This document shows, piece by piece, positions 57,426-64,000 of a stretch of 64,000 bases of DNA. A program made the position numbers and the translations under genes. The stretch lies in contig JAHDYR010000038.1 in assembly GCA_019828565.1 (NCBI GenBank), forward strand, positions 806,001 to 870,000, read 5' to 3'. Position 1 is the stretch's first letter. Each line of letters starts with the position of its first letter. Origin of the DNA: Carpediemonas membranifera (Eukaryota; Fornicata). The notes under the pieces were generated by a model. It did not search any database. It worked only from the letters and a program-made list of their open reading frames with translations, and was not told the origin of the DNA.

Positions 57426-59303
57426 ATGCCTTCAGATTCCTACATGGACCCGCTTGGGCTCCTACAAGACGTCCTGAACGATGTATCTATTGATATTCTT
57501 CGTCTCGAGAAAGAAATCGAGAACAGTGACCAAACGAACCTTCAGACACCAGCCCCGAAGAGCCAACGCGCCAAACCAGTGAAGAAGGTTAACCGCCCTT
57601 CATCTTCATCCCGTCTTTCCCGCCGCGTTTATGAGCGGCCCAGTTACATGTCCGCGATGAGCCCGAACGCTATTCCCCCCGCTGACCGCGATAGAACGTA
57701 CATAGACGCCAAGCACAGGGCCAACGAGTTCCGCCAGTCCCAGCTGAGCAGCTTCACACCGAAGCTTCGCCCCCGCACGGCGCTGCAGACACCCAGCCGC
57801 ATCGCCAAGCCCCGCCTCCGCTCCGCGTCAGTCATGTCCGAGCGCATACCCGCGCCCAGGGAAGAAAGGCCCATCCCCGTCACCCCACGCATCGACGAGG
57901 CGGCGGAGGCGGCCGAGGCGGCCCGGGCAGAAGAGGCCCGCCAGTACGAGGCCGAGCTGCAGTCCAGACAGAAGGCTATCGCCGCCCTCGGCGTCGGCTC
58001 GGTCCGTGACTACAAGCGCTACGTCGGACTGACCCTCGAGGAGCGTGCCCAGTGCGATGCCGGGCTGACCCGGTTCCAGGCGCTGTGGCGGGCCCACGTA
58101 GTCCGGGACAGTCTGAAACAGCCCCTAAAACTGCACCGCAAGAGACAGCGTGTGGTTCTGGAGCTGTTGGACACCGAGGAGCGGTTCCACACGGCCCTGT
58201 GCACGATGGTCGACCGGTACTACAAGCCCCTCGTCACGGCAGACCTGCTGCCCGCTGCCGTGGTCGAGGCCATCATCCCGACCGACGCGATCAACCAGAT
58301 CCTGGCGATATCCGCCAAGATCCGTGCGGCGCTGTCCCAGCGTCTGTCGCACGGCTACGGGCTGTACACGAGCATCGGGGACACGATGCTGCCGTTCATT
58401 GAGGGGCTCAAGGTCTACTCGCCCTACATCAACGGGTTCGACCGTATGATGAAGGCTCTGACCGACGCCAAGGCGCAGTGCCCCGAGCTGGACGCCTGGC
58501 TGGGGGACGTGGCGTCGGGCGGGCTGGACCTCTCGTCGTACCTCATCATGCCCGTCCAGCGGATCCCTAGGCTCGAGCTGCTGATACGGGACATCAAGAA
58601 GGACGTGCCCGAGGGCCACCCCGACCACGCCGACCTCGACGCGGTGTTCGAGGGACTCAAACGGATAGGGCAGTTCATCAACGAGAACAAGCGCACCGAG
58701 GAATCCCGCCAGGCCGTGGAGACGTTCGAGCGGGGCGTGCGGGGTCTGCCCGACGGCGTGCTCCTGAGTGCCCCCGGCCGCCGTATGATCAAGCAGGGCG
58801 CCGGACTCAAGCGGAGCAAGCTGCAGCAGGCCCGGACGACGGCCGTTACTGCGGCCCTGATGACGGGCGTGCTCGTGCTGGCGGACGAGAAGAAGGACCG
58901 TCTCGAGTTTACGAGGGCCATTCCCCTGCACGACGCGACCATCACGGACCTCAGACCATTCGGGCTGGGCGAGTGCATCGGCGTCAGCGACCCCTCGGGC
59001 ACAGGCTGCGTGCTGGCCTTCGACACTGCCGGGGAGAGGGAGGCCTGGGACCAGGCGCTCCACCTCGCCATCTCGGACGCCGCCCTCGCCGACCCCGAGC
59101 TCAGCGCCATCGACGATGCCGTGCTGAGCGGCATCCTCGAGGGCTCCCGGCCCGTGTCCGCGTCCGTGTCGCCCTCCCAGACCCCCAGGGCTATGAGCCA
59201 GCTGGTCGCCCTGGCGGACCAGACGGTCTATCTCACACCGCAGGAGACGTTCGGCGGGAGAGACACGGAGACACCGGGCAGCCAGACACCGATAGTCCAG
59301 TAA
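57426..59303 (+). CDS. Rho guanine-nucleotide exchange factor (DH-PH)
   Basis: 625 aa, ATG at 57426. The basic, serine-rich N-terminus (1-160) is disordered; a short helix (EAAEAARAEEARQYEAELQ) follows. An IQ-like helix FQALWRAHVVRDSLKQPLKL leads into the DH domain, about 237-420. It starts KRQRVVLELLDTEERFHTAL (the conserved E in helix 1 contacts the GTPase) and contains the family hallmark SSYLIMPVQRIPRLELLIRDIKK. A PH domain follows (about 455-560), ending in the helix EREAWDQALHLAI. The protein activates a Rho/Rac-type GTPase and so controls actin or membrane dynamics. The C-terminal tail is S/T/P-rich. Confidence 0.9.
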   Translation: MPSDSYMDPLGLLQDVLNDVSIDILRLEKEIENSDQTNLQTPAPKSQRAKPVKKVNRPSSSSRLSRRVYERPSYMSAMSPNAIPPADRDRTYIDAKHRANEFRQSQLSSFTPKLRPRTALQTPSRIAKPRLRSASVMSERIPAPREERPIPVTPRIDEAAEAAEAARAEEARQYEAELQSRQKAIAALGVGSVRDYKRYVGLTLEERAQCDAGLTRFQALWRAHVVRDSLKQPLKLHRKRQRVVLELLDTEERFHTALCTMVDRYYKPLVTADLLPAAVVEAIIPTDAINQILAISAKIRAALSQRLSHGYGLYTSIGDTMLPFIEGLKVYSPYINGFDRMMKALTDAKAQCPELDAWLGDVASGGLDLSSYLIMPVQRIPRLELLIRDIKKDVPEGHPDHADLDAVFEGLKRIGQFINENKRTEESRQAVETFERGVRGLPDGVLLSAPGRRMIKQGAGLKRSKLQQARTTAVTAALMTGVLVLADEKKDRLEFTRAIPLHDATITDLRPFGLGECIGVSDPSGTGCVLAFDTAGEREAWDQALHLAISDAALADPELSAIDDAVLSGILEGSRPVSASVSPSQTPRAMSQLVALADQTVYLTPQETFGGRDTETPGSQTPIVQ

Positions 59304-59498
59304 ATGATGAGAACAGCGTGGTCGAGTGGCGACGGCGCGGCAGTTCCTGCGCGGGATTGTGGCTTCGAACGGTTGGCACTAGCAGCGTGCTGCTGAGATC
59401 CTTGGCAACTCTCCTGATCAGGCAATCAAATCTCATGTGCGAGGTTTACGAGATTTTTGGATTCAGGCTGTAGGGTGCGGGATCCTAAGGGACAAGAA

Positions 59499-60347
59499 AT
59501 GCAAAGCAACATTAACGTAGTGTGCATTGACAAGAAAACCATTGTCGATGAGGCAGACATTGCTCAGAACATGAAGCTGACGTCTGCAGACCTTCAGCTC
59601 GTCCTTGACATCTGGATGCAGGAGCCAATGCGGTATATTGGCATCGCTCTCGTTATGTTTGGCATCAATGCCATCATGTTGGTGTGGAGCTTGACTATTA
59701 GCTCCGTTTACACTTTCATCGTCGTTGCTCTTTCCTTTATTAAGGAGGCCCTCGCCAATAACTCGAGCCCCGCTGCGGGCGCCCTGCTCACACTGGGCTT
59801 CATCCTCGTCGTCCTGATCTCCATCATCCCCCTCACCATCGTCCTCCTGATCCCCACGCCCCTGCTGACTTTCTTTGACTTCGGCATCCGCCAGGGCGTC
59901 ATCCGCACCCTGCAGGGTGACAGGCTCACATTCACAGACTACTTCGTCCCCCTTCGCGAGTACTGGGGCCGCATCGCCTTCGTGGCAGTTTTCTTCATCG
60001 TCTTCGAGTTCCTCCTGGGCATCACCATCGTCGGAATCCCCTTCATATACGCCATGGAGCTCCTCCTCTTCTCCTGCTTCGGCTTCCTCCTCCTAACCCA
60101 GCCCCAGATGCCCATCATCAGATGCGTCACGCTCGCGGTCAAGGCCAACGTCACGAACATTGTGCCCCTCCTCATCTCCGTCGGCATAGTGGTCCTACTC
60201 TCGCTGCTCAACCAGCTCACCAGCTACGTCCAGATCATCACGTACGGTTTCATCATCCTTGTGCAGTACGTGTATGCCGCCAAAACCTTCAACATGCTCC
60301 GCGGGCCTGGCAACCAGGAGTTCCAGCCGGAGTACGCTCTCGTGTAG
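59499..60347 (+). CDS. Polytopic membrane protein, function unknown
   Basis: 282 aa from the ATG at 59499 (the frame is open to 59457 without an ATG). About six hydrophobic segments are clear: IGIALVMFGINAIMLVWSL, VYTFIVVALSFI, LLTLGFILVVLISIIPLTIV, IAFVAVFFIVFEFLLGITIV, FIYAMELLLFSCFGFLLL, and VPLLISVGIVVLLSLL with a final ITYGFIILVQYVY. A loop FDFGIRQGVIRTLQGDRLTFTDYF recalls bacterial and eukaryotic proteins of unknown function with a repeated helix-loop unit, but I cannot name the family. Confidence 0.65.
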   Translation: MQSNINVVCIDKKTIVDEADIAQNMKLTSADLQLVLDIWMQEPMRYIGIALVMFGINAIMLVWSLTISSVYTFIVVALSFIKEALANNSSPAAGALLTLGFILVVLISIIPLTIVLLIPTPLLTFFDFGIRQGVIRTLQGDRLTFTDYFVPLREYWGRIAFVAVFFIVFEFLLGITIVGIPFIYAMELLLFSCFGFLLLTQPQMPIIRCVTLAVKANVTNIVPLLISVGIVVLLSLLNQLTSYVQIITYGFIILVQYVYAAKTFNMLRGPGNQEFQPEYALV

Positions 60348-60385
60348 AGCACGATACATTTCACATAAAAATTACATTTGTCAGC

Positions 60386-60583
60386 ATGCCGGGCCAACCT
60401 CTCTTTAGTCAACGAGGGTCAGGGGATCGTCGACACGCCTTGACACTTCCTAAAGACAGGTGGGCCACAACATGCAGGCCACAGGTGGTCGGGGACCAGC
60501 AAGAGCGCGGCAAACTGCAACGGCACATTCGTTACATCCTAGATCCTGGATACCACCATTTGGAAGATTCTGGAGACTCATAA
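60386..60583 (+). CDS. Possible small protein, 65 aa
   Basis: Short plus-strand ORF with ATG at 60386 in the gap after the membrane protein gene. The translation is basic and glutamine-rich (VVGDQQERGKLQRHIRYILD) and ends in an acidic segment. It has no known motif. It is kept as a low-confidence candidate because the gap is otherwise empty. Confidence 0.25.
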   Translation: MPGQPLFSQRGSGDRRHALTLPKDRWATTCRPQVVGDQQERGKLQRHIRYILDPGYHHLEDSGDS

Positions 60584-60648
60584 CGCCTTTCGCGTGAAGA
60601 GTGCAAGCTATAAAGACAACCATCATCTAGAGTTTATCTGCAGAACAA

Positions 60649-60780
60649 CTAAAAGCCGCCGCCGCGCAATTTGCGATTGTCCGTGGAAACCACGTTGCTC
60701 TGATCAGTCGTTGTCTCGGGAGCAGGGAAGTTATAACTAGCTCCTGATGCGCTGCCAAATCCAGATCCTCGATTGCCCAT
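60649..60780 (-). CDS. Possible small N-myristoylated protein, 43 aa
   Basis: Short minus-strand ORF starting MGNRGSGFGSASGAS. Gly2 and Ser6 fit the N-myristoylation consensus MGxxxS/T. The open frame continues upstream without an ATG to 60831. The rest is serine- and threonine-rich. Coding status is unproven. Confidence 0.25.
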   Translation of the reverse strand: MGNRGSGFGSASGASYNFPAPETTTDQSNVVSTDNRKLRGGGF

Positions 60781-60816
60781 TGCTTCTTTGAGTTTCTCTT
60801 CGTCTAATTTGTGGCA

Positions 60817-61026
60817 ATGCGGCAAAGTCAACGCGAGTCAACAAACGAATCAGAAATGCTACAAGCATGCTTGCAGATGCTGTTGCCTGCGCGCCACAAC
60901 TATGCGGCGACGGGCTAGGGTGCGGAGACGACTACGGCAGAGTTGACCGCGGAGTTTGATGTGCTGGAGAAGACATGGGAACAGTTTCGGGCCAGGACTG
61001 GGACCGTGGGCCGAGAGAACAACTGA
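60817..61026 (+). pseudogene. Possible small gene interrupted by an in-frame TAG
   Basis: One reading frame from an ATG at 60817 to TGA at 61024-61026 is protein-like on both sides of a single TAG at 60916-60918: MLQACLQMLLPARHNY before it and TAELTAEFDVLEKTWEQFRA after it. No intron by the local grammar removes the stop. It may be a decayed small gene, a sequencing error or chance. Confidence 0.2.
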
Positions 61027-61138
61027 CCGCTGACACCTGGGATCTTTCAATATCGAGTCTCTGCCAAATTTTGCGATTTAGGGGAGATTCATCATGACTA
61101 ACTTCTTTATGTACAGGCCAACACAGCTAGACACATCC

Positions 61139-64000
61139 TTACTGGCGGTTATTGACGGGCTTGGAGCTGATGGGCGCCCACACGGGGTGGGTGTCGGGCT
61201 TGGCCAGGGCCTTGCTGATCGTCTCCATTACCACCTTCATCGTCGGCCGTACGTCGGGGTTGACATCCCACGAGCGCTCAATGAGGTCGGCGAGCCAGGC
61301 GGGGCATGTGGGAGGGATGGCCGGCCTTTCGCCCTTGGCCACGGCGTGCAGCATGGAGAGCGTGTTGCGGTCGCCGTAGGGCAGGTCGTTGCGGAAGTCG
61401 GTGGCCACGAACCAGAGCATGACGCCGAAGGAGTACACATCGGTCTTGGTCCCGTAGACGGCCGTCTTGCGGTTCCTTCCGCCGATGACCTCCGGGGCGA
61501 GGAAAACAGGCGTGCCGACGTCCGTCTCGAGCTTCTTGCCCTTCGTGGTGACAGTGACGAGGCCGACGTCGCCGACCTTGCCGATGACATTGCCCATGTG
61601 CGTGGCGACCATGACGTTCTGGGGCTTGACGTCCCTGTGGATGAGCGGCTGGGGCCTCGTGTGCAGGAAATTCAGCCCGTTGGCCGCGTCATAGCACAGT
61701 GTCAGCACCTGCCGCATGGACAGCGGCTTGTTGGCCTTGTGGCGCCGCTTGACGTAGTCGTACAAAGACCCCTCGTTGCAGAACTCGGTCAAGATGCCGC
61801 AGCGCGTCTTGTTCTCGAAGTCACCGCCGGATACATCAGCGTCGATGGTGGTGCCGATGAACTCCACGATGTTGGGGTGGTGTAGATTCCTCAACGCCTT
61901 CACCTCGACGGCCAGCTCGTCCAGCATCTCACCGATCGACTGCATGTTGCCGAGCAGCATCTTGACGACAACCGACCGCTGTGTTCCGCCCCGGGCGGGG
62001 GTGAACGAGGCGCGGAACACAGCACCGGCCGCACCACGGGCGAGCTCGGTCTCGAGATGGATACGGGACTTCTCGATGAAGTAGTCCTTGATGGCCGTGT
62101 AGCGTGGGTTGTTCGGATCGACACCGACCTTTGCCAGGACCTTAAACTGCTTGGCGGCAAGGGCAGAGCGCTTCTTGACCCTGCGGAGGGAGACGAAGAG
62201 GGCCCCGGCGCCCAGGGAGGAGGCGAGGACGGTGCCGAGGCTGGTGACGCAGATGGCGAAGATGAAGCAGCCTGCCAGACAGATGGTCACGACGAAGACG
62301 CCGCCGATGACGATGAGGAAGATCGCGCAGACTGCCATAAACTGCCCGTTCGTCTGGATGACTGCGATGGGCGACATATGGGTGATGGCGAGGTTGAACT
62401 CGATGGAAGTGCCCGGCGTGATGTCGGATAGCTGCTCGACCTCCTCGCCGAAGTTAAGGGTGAGCTGCTTGTCGTTCACGTCGGTCTCCTCGGTCGCCAG
62501 GAAGAAGGTGATGTTGTTGGCCCCCTGCGGCGACAGGGTGTCGCTGACGAGCCCGCCGTGGAACTTGGCGGCCATCTCCGAGGGTAGGATCTGGAAACCC
62601 GTGACTTGCTGCAGGAGCCCGCCCTTGAGGCTGATGATGGCGCTCTTGTCGTCGAGGTTGAACGAGTCGAGGCTGATCCAGCCAGGGTAGTTGTCTGCTC
62701 CGCCATCCGGCTGGGGCGGCAGGTGCAGGGCAAGCAGCTCGTCCGTCAGGATGGTCGGCGGCATGGTGAAGTTGAAGGCGCCGAAGAACGTCTCCCCGTG
62801 AACGTCGGTGTCCAGCTTGAACACAAAGTTGCCCTCCCCGTCGCCCAGGTCTGCGTCAGCCGGCACGCACAGCCAGAAGTACGTCGTCGTGTCGGTGTCA
62901 TAGAGCGCAGTCAGGTCGACCCAAGACTGCACCTGAGTCGACGTGTTGGTGCGGAGGGCCGCCCAAGTCCCCGCCTGGAAGATGTCCCAGGACTTGGCGA
63001 GGGCCTCCTTGCGCTTGGCCCTGAGTATGGTCTCGCCAGCCTCACAGTGCCCGCCGTTCTCGGGGGACCCGTTGATGGTCGACTGCACCGTGAGGGTGAA
63101 GTACGTGCGGTGTGTCGTCAGCGGCGTCGGCATGGTGCCGCCAGACAGCTGTGTGTAGAATGTGCACTCGTCGCTCATCTTGCCCGAAAACATGCCGGCA
63201 GGCACCGCGAGTTCGCCGTCGTTGGCGTTCAGCCGGTAGCGGCACTGGATGGTCCCATCGACGTCGATCGCGACCGTGCTGAGTGTCGCCGAGTCGAAGT
63301 TGCCGCATGTGCCGTCGACACTGAAGGTGATCTCGTCGAGACATCCGCACTCGCTGTAGACCGCCGCCCGGTACTCCCAGGATTCGCCCTCGTCGGGCTC
63401 GTTGGTCTGAACCCCGAAGGCGCCGTACATGGGGGCGAGCATGAGCGCCTCGGTCAGGTTGAACGCGATGAAGACCTCATGCCCGTTGGGGTCGTCCCAC
63501 GTGAGGGTGTGCTGGTCAGTGCTGATCCCCATCGTCACCATGAAGGGCGCCTTGCCGTGCTGGACCCCGTCTGTGCTGTCGATGATGCCGGTCAGGGTGA
63601 CGGGGAAGAGTCCGTCGACACCGTCCACGACAGGGCTGATCGTGGGCAGGTCGTCGATGTGGGCCAGCTCCACGGCGCCGTACTGGTTCAGTGTGAAGGA
63701 GGGCGTCGCGATGAGGTACGTCTGGTAAGGCCCGCACGCGACACGGCCGAACGGGGGTGTGTGGCTGTCGGTCGAGGCCACCGACAGGTCCTCCCGGGTG
63801 ATCGTCGTGGTGGCGTACGTGTCGCCCGGACTGCCGCCAGTGACGCAGTGGCCCGCGTTGTTACCCCGGATCGTGACAGACCCGTCCGTGTGCAGCAGGG
63901 CGACGTGCTCGACACCGCCATCCACGCTTACCACGTCGTTGTCGGCGATGAGGGTCGGCGTCGTTACAACAGTGCTGGCGTCCTCGAGAGTTCTCCCCAG
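61139..64000 (-). CDS. Receptor-like protein kinase (TKL-like), N-terminus beyond window edge
   Basis: Minus-strand gene open to the right edge (no ATG within the window), more than 950 aa visible. The ectodomain includes an RCC1-like unit (VALLHTDGSVTIRGNNAGHC) and long beta-rich stretches. A membrane segment (MAVCAIFLIVIGGVFVVTICLAGCFIF and neighbours) is followed by a kinase domain: glycine loop LARGAAGAVFRA, catalytic lysine in SVVVKMLLG, HRDVKPQNVMVA, GDVGLVT in place of DFG, GTPVFLAPEVIGG and DVYSFGVMLWF. All core catalytic residues are present; DVG instead of DFG is unusual but tolerated. The likely role is a surface receptor passing signals to the cytoplasm. Confidence 0.88.
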   Translation of the reverse strand: MGRTLEDASTVVTTPTLIADNDVVSVDGGVEHVALLHTDGSVTIRGNNAGHCVTGGSPGDTYATTTITREDLSVASTDSHTPPFGRVACGPYQTYLIATPSFTLNQYGAVELAHIDDLPTISPVVDGVDGLFPVTLTGIIDSTDGVQHGKAPFMVTMGISTDQHTLTWDDPNGHEVFIAFNLTEALMLAPMYGAFGVQTNEPDEGESWEYRAAVYSECGCLDEITFSVDGTCGNFDSATLSTVAIDVDGTIQCRYRLNANDGELAVPAGMFSGKMSDECTFYTQLSGGTMPTPLTTHRTYFTLTVQSTINGSPENGGHCEAGETILRAKRKEALAKSWDIFQAGTWAALRTNTSTQVQSWVDLTALYDTDTTTYFWLCVPADADLGDGEGNFVFKLDTDVHGETFFGAFNFTMPPTILTDELLALHLPPQPDGGADNYPGWISLDSFNLDDKSAIISLKGGLLQQVTGFQILPSEMAAKFHGGLVSDTLSPQGANNITFFLATEETDVNDKQLTLNFGEEVEQLSDITPGTSIEFNLAITHMSPIAVIQTNGQFMAVCAIFLIVIGGVFVVTICLAGCFIFAICVTSLGTVLASSLGAGALFVSLRRVKKRSALAAKQFKVLAKVGVDPNNPRYTAIKDYFIEKSRIHLETELARGAAGAVFRASFTPARGGTQRSVVVKMLLGNMQSIGEMLDELAVEVKALRNLHHPNIVEFIGTTIDADVSGGDFENKTRCGILTEFCNEGSLYDYVKRRHKANKPLSMRQVLTLCYDAANGLNFLHTRPQPLIHRDVKPQNVMVATHMGNVIGKVGDVGLVTVTTKGKKLETDVGTPVFLAPEVIGGRNRKTAVYGTKTDVYSFGVMLWFVATDFRNDLPYGDRNTLSMLHAVAKGERPAIPPTCPAWLADLIERSWDVNPDVRPTMKVVMETISKALAKPDTHPVWAPISSKPVNNRQ

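Noticed and set aside
59313-59380. tRNA-like boxes (TGGTCGAGTGGC and a GCTTCGAAC segment) after the RhoGEF gene
   Set aside because: No acceptor stem, anticodon arm or T stem of canonical size can be drawn around them.

Overview
The window reads as a compact, GC-rich protist nuclear genome. About 45 genes sit on both strands with very short gaps. Most are single-exon; the rest carry tiny introns, mostly 28-31 nt, that follow a strict grammar (GTNNGT at the donor, CTCACNNAG or CTAACACAG at the acceptor). An extended acceptor of this kind recalls the introns of Giardia and other metamonads, and the gene set (26S proteasome, SNAPc, spliceosomal zinc finger, EXO1, EF-hand protein of the flagellar type) is that of a free-living flagellate. 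A fornicate-like metamonad is my best guess; this is inference, not proof.

Layout. 1-12,434 is all minus strand: a membrane protein cut by the window edge, an alpha/beta hydrolase, an FG-GAP membrane protein, a kinesin-like protein with a decayed motor, a SPRY/coiled-coil protein, a HAD-like phosphatase, a coiled-coil protein and an Slt11/RBM22-type zinc-finger protein. 12,602-15,939 (plus) holds proteasome ATPase RPT5 and an RBR-like ubiquitin ligase. 16,036-33,128 is an unbroken run of eleven minus-strand genes: DHHC acyltransferase, ABCC transporter, DnaJ, coiled coil, SEC11, CTD-type phosphatase, an unknown, a hotdog thioesterase-like protein, an unknown, EXO1 and an Atg22-like transporter. 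A longin-like protein and a START-like protein follow.

36,137-42,748 is the accessory region and the most interesting part. It holds two diverged TnpB/Fanzor-type RNA-guided nuclease loci, separated by a membrane cyclic-nucleotide phosphodiesterase gene. Copy 1 keeps the RuvC acidic residues and the zinc finger but is broken by one frameshift. Copy 2 has at least two single-base losses and a large internal deletion. Each locus lies between its own pair of near-perfect 25-30 bp direct repeats, and the repeat sequence differs between the loci. Both open reading frames end in a similar short hairpin.

42,793-64,000 returns to housekeeping and signalling genes: a SNAPC1-like protein, an ABITRAM-like protein, a GRAM protein, a coiled-coil protein, a TOG/HEAT protein, a nitrilase, a NAA25-like helical-repeat protein and an Na+/H+ exchanger. 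Then comes an apparently perfect three-fold 1,158-bp tandem repeat carrying an EF-hand gene, followed by a RhoGEF, a polytopic membrane protein, small uncertain ORFs and a receptor-like protein kinase that runs off the right edge. An 11-bp motif, ATAAACTGCAC, recurs near several gene starts and may be a core promoter element.
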